Positions 9,945-19,500 of a stretch of DNA of 52,393 bases are shown here, piece by piece (the first letter of the stretch is position 1; the number at the start of each line of letters is the position of its first letter). Source of the DNA: Lachnospiraceae bacterium (GTDB lineage: Bacteria; Bacillota; Clostridia; Lachnospirales; Lachnospiraceae); the NCBI GenBank assembly GCA_022510525.1, contig JAFLTH010000010.1:1-52393 (forward strand), written 5' to 3'. The position numbers and the translations under genes are program-made. The notes below the pieces were generated by a model. That model was not told the DNA's origin. It saw nothing but the letters and a program-made list of their open reading frames with translations, and ran no database searches.

Positions 9945-10042
9945 GAAATCGGGTAAAATTTCGGGTTAAACTTTTATTGGCTTATCTTGAAAGTGATGTT
10001 TAATAAAAGTTTACCCGAAGGCTCATCCCGAAAAGCCGATTT
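9945..10042. terminator. Convergent nested hairpin region (bidirectional terminator candidate)
   Basis: Between the surface gene and the convergent XRE gene, CGGGTTAAACTTTTATT (9962-9978) pairs with AATAAAAGTTTACCCG (10002-10017), one base unpaired. An outer pairing of AAATCGG with CCGATTT (near 9947 and 10036) brackets it, followed by a T-rich run. It probably ends both transcripts, but the T-tract is not adjacent to the inner stem. Confidence 0.5.
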
Positions 10043-10371
10043 TATTTTTTACAGAGGCCCCTTAAATATGCCTGTAAAAGTTCCTTGTCTTTGCCAGACA
10101 GCGAATTATATGAATTTATGATATCCTGTTCCTCCTCTGATATGTTTTCGTTTCGGATAGGATTTTCCTTAAATTCAAAAAATTCTGAGAGACTTATGTT
10201 AAAACCGTCGCATATTCTTTCAAGAGTAGCAATGGTCGGACAGGTTCTGCGATGGAACAGATTGTTCAGGCTTGAATAGGAAAGGCCTGATGATTTAGCA
10301 AGTTTATATACACTCCAATGATTAAATTTGAGAAAATATTGGATTCTGTCAAGTATATTATCCTCTATCAA
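10042..10371 (-). CDS. XRE-family HTH transcriptional regulator
   Basis: A 109-aa one-domain regulator. Residues 5-62 form a Cro/C1-type helix-turn-helix: WSVYKLAKSSGLSYSSLNNLFHR is the HTH pair, and TIATLERICDGFNISLSEFF is the following helix set. The C-terminal 45 residues are a charged helical tail ending near SGKDKELLQAYLRG. The start is a TTG at 10371 (ribosome binding site TAAGGTG about 9 nt upstream); the nearby ATG reads out of frame into a stop. It is transcribed towards surface gene 1 and divergently from surface gene 2. Because the two flanking promoters share an inverted repeat over the -10 box, I infer that it regulates them, and possibly itself. No sensor domain is present. Confidence 0.9.
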   Translation of the reverse strand: MIEDNILDRIQYFLKFNHWSVYKLAKSSGLSYSSLNNLFHRRTCPTIATLERICDGFNISLSEFFEFKENPIRNENISEEEQDIINSYNSLSGKDKELLQAYLRGLCKK

Positions 10372-10453
10372 ATCATGTCACCTTACTTTCTGTATTTGTA
10401 TTAATTGTACCCATTTTAAAAAATAACACATAGATAGCGAGTTGAATTATAAA

Positions 10454-10484
10454 TTGTAATTATAACCATATCGAGTTATAATTA
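10454..10484 (+). promoter_or_regulatory. Promoter with 10-bp perfect inverted repeat (operator candidate)
   Basis: TTGTAA (10454-10459), a 17-bp spacer and TATAAT (10477-10482) match the promoter upstream of 5907. TAATTATAAC (10457-10466) and GTTATAATTA (10475-10484) form a perfect 10-bp inverted repeat with an 8-bp spacer over the -10 box. The block from TATAAC to about AAAAT, some 42 bp, aligns without gaps to 5763-5804. It lies in the divergent region shared with the XRE gene. Confidence 0.72.
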
Positions 10485-10567
10485 TGAAGAGTATCATAAA
10501 ATGAGTTATATCGCGGTTTATTTTTAAGATGATAAATATTCTTTATAAAGGGAAGGAGACTCTATTT

Positions 10568-13500
10568 ATGAAAATAGTAAAAAGAAATATGGCGTTGTTG
10601 CTTGTACTCAGTCTGATATGCAGCAGTTACGAGGGTAGCAGTGTATTAGCAGCAGATAACATTTCTGATATAGTTGGAAGTGTAGAGGAGGCTGAGTTTG
10701 TAGATGGTGAGTTAGCCAATCCGGAAAGTGAGGATGCTGTCAATCAGGGAAATGAGGATACTGCTAATCGGGAAAACGAGGATACTGCAGACTCAGAAAG
10801 CGAGAATGATAGCGATTCAGAAAAAGAAGACAATTCTAATTTAGGAAGTCAGGAAGATAAAAAAGTTACGGATAATGATTCATCTGAAGGTAATGAGAAT
10901 GAAGCCGGTATGGAGAATGATTTTGGTTCAGATTCAGATGAAAAAACTGATGCGTCAGAAGTTGACGCAGATGTATCTGAGGATGTTCAGGAATCGGAAG
11001 AAATAGCAGCAGAAAAGACTGATTCTATGGATGTAGACAGTCTGTTAGCCATGGGTGCGGAGGACAGACTTGCTGCGATGAGTTCTGCTGATGATATTGA
11101 TGGCGGATTTTATGAAGACGTGGCATGGGTTATTGATGTTAATGGAAAGCTGACGGTGATAGGAACGGGGGAGTTTATTAGCGCGCCTAGTTATTGGAGC
11201 AGGAGTAAAGCATCGATTATATCTGCGGAAATTTATTTGACAGGCACGAAGTATGCTTCTTATATGTTTCACGACTGTATATATATGGAAAGTGTTGATT
11301 TGAGCAACTTTGACACATCTCAAGTTACAAATATGCGATGTATGTTTTATGGTTGTGAAAGTCTGACAAGTCTCGATGTTAGCAATTTTGATACCAGTCA
11401 AGTAACAGATATGAGTCTCATGTTTTATTACTGCTTAAATTTAAAAAGTCTGGATACAAGTAGCTTTAATACTGCTAAAGTTGAAACTATGGAAGACATG
11501 TTTGGATGGTGTCAAGTTCTGGAAAGCGTAGATACAAGCGGCTTTAATACCAGTCAGGTAACAAATATGAGAGGCATGTTTGGCAATTGTCCAAAGCTGA
11601 CATATGTAGATGCAAGCGGGTTTGATACCAGCCTGGTAACAAATATGAATTACATGTTCGCACATTGTAGAAGTCTGAAGGATTTGGATGTAAGCAGTTT
11701 TAATACCAGTCGGGTTACGGATATGAGTAGTATGTTTTCAAATTGCAGCAGCTTGACAGGTTTGGATTTAAGTGGTTTTGATACCAGAAAAGTAACCAAT
11801 ATGGATGAAATGTTTTTTAATTGCAAATGTACAAGTCTGGATTTAAGCGGCTTTGACACTAGCAAGATAACAAGTATGTGGAATATGTTTTATGGTTGCA
11901 GCAGACTGACAAGTTTAGATTTAAGCAGTTTTGATACCAGTCAGGTAACAAATATGGAATCTATGTTTTGGGATTGTGATGGACTTGAAAGCTTGGATGT
12001 GAGTAATTTTGATACCGGCAAGGTGACAAATATGCATTATATGTTTGCGCATTGCAGCAGTTTGCAAAGCTTGGATTTGAGCAGTTTTGATACCAGTCAG
12101 GTAAAAGATATGGAAGGCATGTTTACTGAGTGCAAAAGCCTGACAAGCATAGATTTAAGTAGTTTTGATACCGGTCAAGTTGTAGATATGAAATTTATGT
12201 TTTTAAAGTGCAGCGGTCTTGAAAGCATAGATTTAAGTGCATTAGATACCAGTCAGGTAACAAGTATGTATAGAATGTTTGTTGATTGCAGAAACCTGAA
12301 AAGTGTAAATTTAAGTGGCTTAAATACTGCTCAGGTAACAGATATGCAAGCTATGTTTTTAGGGTGTACTAACTTAAAAAGTATTGATATGAGTAATTGT
12401 GATGTCGGTAGTGTAACAACTTTTAATAAAATATTTGACGACTGTGACAGCCTGACAACAATAAAAACACCATGTAATCTTAAAATATCTGTTCCATTAC
12501 CTGTGAATAAGCGTGAAGTATGGATTACATCTGACAAAAAGCAAATTACAGAGCTGCCGCAGAATTCAAGTGACAGTATTGAAATAACCAAAAAACACGG
12601 TGGATTCTATGAGGAAATATTATGGTTAATTGATGACGATGGTAAATTGACAGTAGAGGGAACGGGAGAAATCTCCGCATCTAGCTCAGAAACTAACAGA
12701 GCAAGAGCGCCGTGGTATGATGATAGGGAATATATTATATCTGCAGAAATTAATGTAACAGGAATGAAAAATGCATATGCTATGTTCTACGGATGTGGAA
12801 ATATGGTGAGTGTAGATTTAAGCAATTTTGACATGGCTGATGTAACAAATGCCACATATATGTTTGAAAGTTGTAGCAGCCTGACAACAGTAAAAACACC
12901 ATTAAATCTTGGACTTTCTGTAGAATTGCCTATACAAATCAATACAGTATGGTATGATCCTGATGGAGAAAATGTAACAGAGTTACCAAAGAGTTTAAGT
13001 TACAGCATAGAATTAACTAAAAATAAAATTGATGTTGGAGAAGGAACTTATGGTAATATCGAATGGCTTATTGATAAAGACTTGAAGCTGACGGTAAAAG
13101 GAACAGGGGAAATTTCAGATACTAAGGGTTATTATAGAGCACCGTGGTATTCTTATAGAAATTATATCGAATCTGCTAAAATTGAAGTGACCGGTATGAC
13201 AGATGCATCTTATATGTTTTATGCGTGCAGCAGTCTGACGAGTGTGGATTTGAGTGACTTTGATGCCAGCCAAATTACTGATATGAGTGGCATGTTTTAT
13301 GGCTGCAAAAGTTTAACAAGTCTTGATTTGAGCAGCTTGGATACCACTCAATTAGCAAATATGAGTGATATGTTTAATTGGTGCGTGAGTCTGAAAAGTG
13401 TAAATTTGGGAGATTTTAATACCAGCCGGGTTACTGATATGAGTGGTATGTTTTCTAGGTGTGATATTTCATTGATCAGTGATTTTCTAAGCAGTGTTGA

Positions 13501-16291
13501 TACAGGAAATGTAACAAATATGAGTGGAATATTTTCGTATTGTCAAAGTATTACAAGCATGGACTTTCTAAGCAGTATTGATACAGGAAATGTTACTGAT
13601 ATGAGTGACATGTTTAACTCGACAGGTCTTCTCAGTATGAATTTCAGCGCAATTAATACAAAAAATGTAACAAATATGAGTGGTATGTTTTCATACACGC
13701 GTGTGAACAGCGTAGATTTCAGCGGAGCAGATACAAGCAATGTTACAAATATGAGTTATATGTTAAGTCGCACTGGGTTTAATAGTATAAACTTAAGCGG
13801 ACTCGATACAAGTAATGTAACAGATATGAGCCATATGTTTGATGATTGCTATTCTGTAAAAAGCATAGATTTAAGCGGACTTGATACAAGTAATGTAACA
13901 GATATGAGCTATATGTTTTATAAATGCAGCAGGTTGACAAGCGTGGATTTCGGTGGAGCCAATATCCAAAATGTAACAGATATGAGTAATATGTTTTATG
14001 ATTGCAGCAATCTGACAAATGTAGATTTTGGCAGTTCTAGTGCAAATGTAAGTAATATAGATTTTATGTTTCGTAATTGCAGAAGTCTGATTAGTGTAGA
14101 TTTGAGTCGTTTTGATACCGGTAATTTATTAAGTGATAATGCTCGAAATATATTTTATAACGCTGACAGTCTGGTAAGAATTAATACGCCACTTAATTTA
14201 TCAATATCAACTATTAGCCTTCCCACAATAAAAGGTGGACACTGGGTTAGATCAGATAACGGAGAAGCAGTCAAGTCTTTGCCAACTAATTTAAGCTACA
14301 GCGTATTATTAGTTAGAGAAAGTGAAAATGACGAGGAAAAGCCGCCGGTTCTGACAAATCCTTATATTGCAGTCATCAAAACAAAGACAAGATATGTAGT
14401 CGGAGATAAGCTAAACATCGACGACATGACAGTAATCTATTACGACAGCAAGGGTGTAGCTTCTGAAGTCACCGACTACAGCACAAACGCAGCCGAAATA
14501 GACATGTCTTCCGCAGGAATAAAAGAGCTGGTAGTAACATACAAAGAATTGACCATATTAGTCAATATATATGTAACATCCGGAAACAAGGAAGGCATAA
14601 AGATAGAACTTGAAGACACCGGCAAAACTTACATCTACACCGGAACCGCAGTCACTCCAAAGGTTAAGGTAACCAACAATGGCGAGCCGCTTACCGAAGG
14701 CATTGACTATACGGTTAAATATTCCAATAATATTAAAGCCTCTGCCGCTGCCAAGATTACCGTAACCGGAAAGGGCAATTTGACCCAAAGCTATATCAAG
14801 CTATTTACTATTGAGAAAAAACAGCTTAATAATACAGATATTAATAATGATGATATGACTTTGGACGATGAAACGTCTCCAAAAGTAGAGGGAGATTATG
14901 TAACGGTAGTGGAAGGTTCCAAGATTTCTCCGGTGCTGTTGTATGGAGGTACTAAGCTGACCGCAAAGGACTTCAAAGTACCTGACGAATACAAGAGCTA
15001 CAAGTGGAAGCTGGAAGATAAAAATGATGAAAGTAAAAAGACAATAACCGTCACAGGTCAGGGAAATTTCCAAGGCACCCGCACCCTTACTGTTAAAATC
15101 ATATCCAAGGCTGAACAGAAGAATTATAAACTTAACGTAAGCCTCGGTAAAGAAGCAAAGAATCTTACATATGACGCTCAGCCTAAGGATATTAAAGCAC
15201 TTGGCCTGCTTACCATATCGACCAATAATACACCGGCTGCAGAATTGATAGAGGCAAAAGAGGGCGAAAACGGTGATTACATCATATCCTACCCGAACGA
15301 CATAACAAGCGCAGGAACCAAGAAGTTCACTGTCACCGGCATAAGCGACAGATGTATCGGTACTGTTACAAAATCTTTTACCATTAAGCCGAAGAAGACA
15401 GAATTTAGCGTGGAATATGATAAGGATAATAAGGGGTATGATTTTGTAAGTACCGGTACGACGATTCCTGATGATGAATTGATAGTCAGGGATCCGCAAT
15501 TTATAGATGGAGCGCCTTTAATAAAAGGCAAGGACTACAAGGTATCTTACAGTGGCAACAAGAAAGTGGGAACAGGCAAAATTATAATAACAGGACTCGG
15601 AAGTTACAAAGGCAGTAAATGTACCAAAACTTTTACGATCAATAAGGCTGTACTGAATAATAATCCCAGTAGTACTACCGCTAAAACCAAGGGTCTTGAA
15701 ATCGCAGTTGCCGACAAGGTTTTCAACAAAGCGGGAGTCTACAAGTCTGCACCTTATGTGAGCATAGACGGAGTATTGCTGAAAGCATCCAATTACACCG
15801 TAACTTACTATCTGGATAACCCTGTAGTCAATGCCGGTCCCAGAGTGATGGACAGTAAGAACAAGGTTACCGGTGGAGAGACAACTGTTTGGGTAAAGAT
15901 TGTAGGCAAGGGCAATTATGCTGCCGATGATGAAACATGTTATGCAACTGCTTCATACAGGGTGCGCAGCAAAGCCTCAACAGACAGTTATGACTTATCT
16001 AAGGCAAAGATTAGCTTTCAGGATAAGGATGGCAATCCCATAAAGAAAGCGGAATTTAACGGCAAACCGATAACTAATGAAGATATTAAAGTAGTAGTTA
16101 CTTATAAATCAGGAAGTGAAACCGTTACGCTTGATGCGACTTGGGACTATACGGTGACATTCGTAAACAATGTGAACAAAGGCAAGGCAACCGTCGTGAT
16201 TACAGGAAGACCAGGTCAGAATCGGTATGTTGGAAGTAAGACGGCATCCTTTAGCATTGTGGCGAATAATCTGAAAAATTTATTATTATAG
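10568..16291 (+). CDS. BspA-like (DUF285) secreted surface protein 2
   Basis: The largest paralog, 1907 aa. The signal peptide (residues 1 to about 29, cleavage near VLAA) differs in sequence from those of the other two. A long acidic, Ser-rich linker follows (to about 165). There are three DUF285 blocks of about 16, 2 and 13 repeats, each opened by a W-ID--GKL-V-GTG module; two of these carry APWY. Many units keep the pattern MFxxC..LTSLDLSxFDTSQVTxM; several in the last block lack the Cys and have shortened loops. The tail (about 1258-1900) holds a bacterial Ig-like domain (YVVGDKLNIDDMTVIYYD) and Ig-like repeats. ATG 10568 is set by AAGGAG 9 nt upstream. No sorting signal is visible. It is probably a cell-associated or secreted adhesin. 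Confidence 0.92.
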   Translation: MKIVKRNMALLLVLSLICSSYEGSSVLAADNISDIVGSVEEAEFVDGELANPESEDAVNQGNEDTANRENEDTADSESENDSDSEKEDNSNLGSQEDKKVTDNDSSEGNENEAGMENDFGSDSDEKTDASEVDADVSEDVQESEEIAAEKTDSMDVDSLLAMGAEDRLAAMSSADDIDGGFYEDVAWVIDVNGKLTVIGTGEFISAPSYWSRSKASIISAEIYLTGTKYASYMFHDCIYMESVDLSNFDTSQVTNMRCMFYGCESLTSLDVSNFDTSQVTDMSLMFYYCLNLKSLDTSSFNTAKVETMEDMFGWCQVLESVDTSGFNTSQVTNMRGMFGNCPKLTYVDASGFDTSLVTNMNYMFAHCRSLKDLDVSSFNTSRVTDMSSMFSNCSSLTGLDLSGFDTRKVTNMDEMFFNCKCTSLDLSGFDTSKITSMWNMFYGCSRLTSLDLSSFDTSQVTNMESMFWDCDGLESLDVSNFDTGKVTNMHYMFAHCSSLQSLDLSSFDTSQVKDMEGMFTECKSLTSIDLSSFDTGQVVDMKFMFLKCSGLESIDLSALDTSQVTSMYRMFVDCRNLKSVNLSGLNTAQVTDMQAMFLGCTNLKSIDMSNCDVGSVTTFNKIFDDCDSLTTIKTPCNLKISVPLPVNKREVWITSDKKQITELPQNSSDSIEITKKHGGFYEEILWLIDDDGKLTVEGTGEISASSSETNRARAPWYDDREYIISAEINVTGMKNAYAMFYGCGNMVSVDLSNFDMADVTNATYMFESCSSLTTVKTPLNLGLSVELPIQINTVWYDPDGENVTELPKSLSYSIELTKNKIDVGEGTYGNIEWLIDKDLKLTVKGTGEISDTKGYYRAPWYSYRNYIESAKIEVTGMTDASYMFYACSSLTSVDLSDFDASQITDMSGMFYGCKSLTSLDLSSLDTTQLANMSDMFNWCVSLKSVNLGDFNTSRVTDMSGMFSRCDISLISDFLSSVDTGNVTNMSGIFSYCQSITSMDFLSSIDTGNVTDMSDMFNSTGLLSMNFSAINTKNVTNMSGMFSYTRVNSVDFSGADTSNVTNMSYMLSRTGFNSINLSGLDTSNVTDMSHMFDDCYSVKSIDLSGLDTSNVTDMSYMFYKCSRLTSVDFGGANIQNVTDMSNMFYDCSNLTNVDFGSSSANVSNIDFMFRNCRSLISVDLSRFDTGNLLSDNARNIFYNADSLVRINTPLNLSISTISLPTIKGGHWVRSDNGEAVKSLPTNLSYSVLLVRESENDEEKPPVLTNPYIAVIKTKTRYVVGDKLNIDDMTVIYYDSKGVASEVTDYSTNAAEIDMSSAGIKELVVTYKELTILVNIYVTSGNKEGIKIELEDTGKTYIYTGTAVTPKVKVTNNGEPLTEGIDYTVKYSNNIKASAAAKITVTGKGNLTQSYIKLFTIEKKQLNNTDINNDDMTLDDETSPKVEGDYVTVVEGSKISPVLLYGGTKLTAKDFKVPDEYKSYKWKLEDKNDESKKTITVTGQGNFQGTRTLTVKIISKAEQKNYKLNVSLGKEAKNLTYDAQPKDIKALGLLTISTNNTPAAELIEAKEGENGDYIISYPNDITSAGTKKFTVTGISDRCIGTVTKSFTIKPKKTEFSVEYDKDNKGYDFVSTGTTIPDDELIVRDPQFIDGAPLIKGKDYKVSYSGNKKVGTGKIIITGLGSYKGSKCTKTFTINKAVLNNNPSSTTAKTKGLEIAVADKVFNKAGVYKSAPYVSIDGVLLKASNYTVTYYLDNPVVNAGPRVMDSKNKVTGGETTVWVKIVGKGNYAADDETCYATASYRVRSKASTDSYDLSKAKISFQDKDGNPIKKAEFNGKPITNEDIKVVVTYKSGSETVTLDATWDYTVTFVNNVNKGKATVVITGRPGQNRYVGSKTASFSIVANNLKNLLL

Positions 16292-16316
16292 GTTGGATTT
16301 TGTAATGTAAAGATTA

Positions 16317-16345
16317 ATGGCGTGTATCCAATGGATGTGCGCCAT
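16317..16345 (+). terminator. 3' hairpin of surface gene 2
   Basis: GGCGTGTATCC (16319-16329) pairs with GGATGTGCGCC (16333-16343) through three G-U pairs, with a 3-nt loop. The left arm and loop start match the hairpin after surface gene 3 (21698-21731). It lacks a clear T-tract, so terminator activity is uncertain. Confidence 0.5.
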
Positions 16346-16435
16346 AATTGTTATAATACGGTTTGTTTTTGCAGATAATTGATGTCTTAAAGTAAGAAAA
16401 AAGAAATGGTAATGATAATGCAAAAAGGCTGGTTT

Positions 16436-16473
16436 TTGACAAGATAAAACAAAAAGAATAGAAATGTTCTATT
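16436..16473 (+). promoter_or_regulatory. Promoter candidate with palindrome over the -10 box
   Basis: A perfect TTGACA (16436-16441) is 17 bp from TAGAAA (16459-16464). The inverted repeat AATAGAA-ATG-TTCTATT (16457-16473) covers the -10 box and start region. It differs from the TATAAC-N8-GTTATA repeat of the other two surface genes, so a different regulator is likely. TATTAT at 16482 is an alternative -10. Confidence 0.5.
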
Positions 16474-16500
16474 TCATATGGTATTATGATATAGGTAATG

Positions 16501-16514
16501 TTGCCATACGGCAA
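16501..16514 (+). promoter_or_regulatory. Short palindrome in the leader of surface gene 3
   Basis: TTGCC-ATAC-GGCAA is a perfect 5-bp inverted repeat just before the ribosome binding site AGGAGA (16520-16525). It could be an operator half-pair or a small RNA hairpin. Confidence 0.35.
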
Positions 16515-16535
16515 TCGAGAGGAGATGCATTTTCA

Positions 16536-19500
16536 ATGAATTTATTTAAAAAGCGGATTATTGCAGGCTTATTAGCCGTAACAATGGTAGTTTCATCACT
16601 GCAAATTTCTACATATGAGGTTTATGCAGAAGAATTGTCAGAGGAAACATCAGATGTGATGGCTGAGACAGAGGAGGAAGCGCCTTCATCATTAGATATC
16701 AGCGAGGAAGAAAGTCCTTATGAGAACGTAGAAGCAGCAGACCTGAGTGATATTTACCAGTTTGGTGGGGCACCATCAAGGGAGGCATTGGAAGCTGCTG
16801 AACCATCGTTATCTATTGAATCAGATAATCTGGCTGATGAGGTTGAAGGATTAACGGTAGAAGAGTACATTTACCGGCAGATGATGGCGAAAAATGAAAA
16901 TATAGATATTAGCGCTTTTAATGTGACTTATAGCGGAGCTAAATTTATTAGTGATATTGTACATGGTGTGATTAATGATAATCCTTCTCTTTACTTTGTC
17001 AAGCCTATACAATATTGGAATAATGGGAAAATTTATACTGTAATCAATGTGGCTTATGATGATAGTTATATCGTTGAAAATTTTGAAAAAGAAACAAAAA
17101 CTGCATTATCTTTTGTTGACAATCAAATGAGCGACTTGCAAAAAGCGATTATATTACATGATTATTTAGCAGTTAACTGTGCGTATGATTATGATAATTA
17201 TTTAAATGGTCATATTCCTGATGCGTCCTATAATGCTTATGGAGTATTGGTAGAAGGAAAGGCTGTGTGTCAAGGTTATGCGCTTGCTTATAAATATCTG
17301 CTAAACCAGGTGGGTATTGAGTGTTACATGGTAACCAGTGATGTGATGAATCATGCATGGAATCTTATAAAGCTTGATGGTGAATATTATCAGGTTGATG
17401 TCACTTGGGATGACCCTGTGTGGGATTTGACCGGTAGAGCACGCCATCTATATATGTTTCTTAGTGACGATACATTTGCTTTAACCGGAGATGAGGATCC
17501 GAATAAAAGACACCGTAACTGGGAAGTAACATCCGGCAGTAAAGTAGTAGATTATAAGGCTACTGATGATAAATATGATTCGGCTTTTTGGGCGAATTCC
17601 AATGCTCCTTTTGTATTGACCGGAGATGACTGGAATACTTGTTATTATGTAAATTATGATACTAAGGGAGTAATTAATCAAACAGAGCTTTCCGACATAT
17701 CCGATAAAGGAGAAACTATTTATGAATTTGAAAGTTGGGGTTGGAAAAACACATATTCAGGATTGTTCCAGTATAATGGCCGTTTGTATTTTAACGATAA
17801 AACGTCCATTCGTAGTATGGCGCTTGATGATATAAGTGATAACCGAGTTGAGTTTACTCCGGAAACTTCTTCAGGTAATTACATTTTTGGCAGTGCTCTC
17901 TGTCGGGGAAAAGTACTTTATTCTTTACATACAACTCCAAACATAACTGAAACAGAGACCGTATATGAGGCAAATATTAATGGTATAGAAACTGAAGAAC
18001 CAGAGGTAACACTTGTAGATAAAATCGAACTGGATAAGTATACATTGACATTGGAAGAAGGTGAAACAGCCGAACTGACAGCCACAGTGTCTCCGGCTGA
18101 ATCAACATATACTAATGTTATATGGAAGAGCAGTGATTCTTCAATCGCGGAGGTAAAATCCGGAGTAGTAACGGCAGTTTCGGCAGGTAGTTGTACTATT
18201 ACTGCATCAGTGGGAGATGTAAAAGCTATTTGCAGTGTGACTGTGAAGAGTGGGTCAACAGATATTCCTGTAGAAGGTATTGAATTGCATCCTACTGAAT
18301 TAACCTTGAAAGTAGGAGAAGCATCAGAACTTGAAGCTGCAGTTACTCCAGAAAACGCAACAAATGCAGCTATAACATGGGAGAGTAGCAATCCTTTAAT
18401 TGCAGAGGTGGAATCTGCAACAAATAAATCTGTTGTCGTAAGAGCACTTTCAAAAGGAAACTGTACTATAACAGTGTCTTCATGTGGAGTGGAAGCCGTT
18501 TGTAATGTGATTGTTATTGCTAATGAAAAAAATGATAATATTGCCGAAGGCAGTTATGAAGGTATTAGGTGGGTAATAGATAAGAACTATAAACTGACGG
18601 TTGACGGAAACGGAGATTTTGCAGAACCGACGGGTGACAATGATTACTATTATATGGAAGATAGGGCGCCATGGTATGGCTATGAGATAAAGTCCGCTGA
18701 AGTTAATGTGACCGGTATGACTGATGCTTCCTTTATGTTTGCTTATTGTCATGATCTTATTGATGTAGATTTTAGAAATTTTGATACATCTGAAGTTACA
18801 AATATGAGTGGTATGTTTGAAGGATGCAGCAGTCTGACAAGCTTAGACTTGAGCGATTTAGATACCGGCCACGTGACAAATATAAGTGGTATCTTTTCTG
18901 GTTGCGAAAGTATTACAAATATGGATTTTCTAAGAAGCATTGATACAAGAAATGTAACAGATATGAGTCGTGTATTTTCAGGCTGCGACAAGCTGACAAG
19001 TGTAGATTTTAGTGGAATTGATACCCAAAATGTAACAAATATGAGTGGAATGTTTTATGGCTGCAGTAGTCTGATAAGTGCGGATTTGAGCGAAGCAGAT
19101 GCCCGAAATATAACAAATATGAGCAAGATGTTTTATAATTGCGTCGACATGGTAAATTTGAATATTAGGGGAATTTATACACCATATCTAACGGATATGA
19201 GTGAAATGTTTTATTCTTGTAGAAAGCTGACAAGTCTGGATATTAGTGGAATTGATACCCGAAATGTATCAAATATGAGTGGTATGTTTGAAAGATGCGG
19301 CAGCCTGACAAGTATGGATTTTAGTAATCTTTATTTTACCACTCCAGTCAATATGAACGGAATGTTTTATAGCTGCAGCAGTCTGATAAATGTGGAGTTT
19401 GGTGATTCTAACATATGTGTGAGTGATATAAGTAGAATGTTTGATTACTGTGAAAATCTGACTAGTATAGATTTGAGTAATATAGATTTGGGCAGTATGA

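Noticed and set aside
11300-14150. Regular spacing of near-identical blocks that could suggest a CRISPR-like array
   Set aside because: The blocks are about 78 bp coding repeats in one continuous frame, with no constant palindromic repeat and unique spacers.
14801-15499. Long open frame on the minus strand inside surface gene 2, and similar ones at 19812-20459 and 11045-11401
   Set aside because: They mirror the repetitive codon pattern of the sense gene, have no ribosome binding site, and give Cys/Ile/Phe-rich products with no domain.
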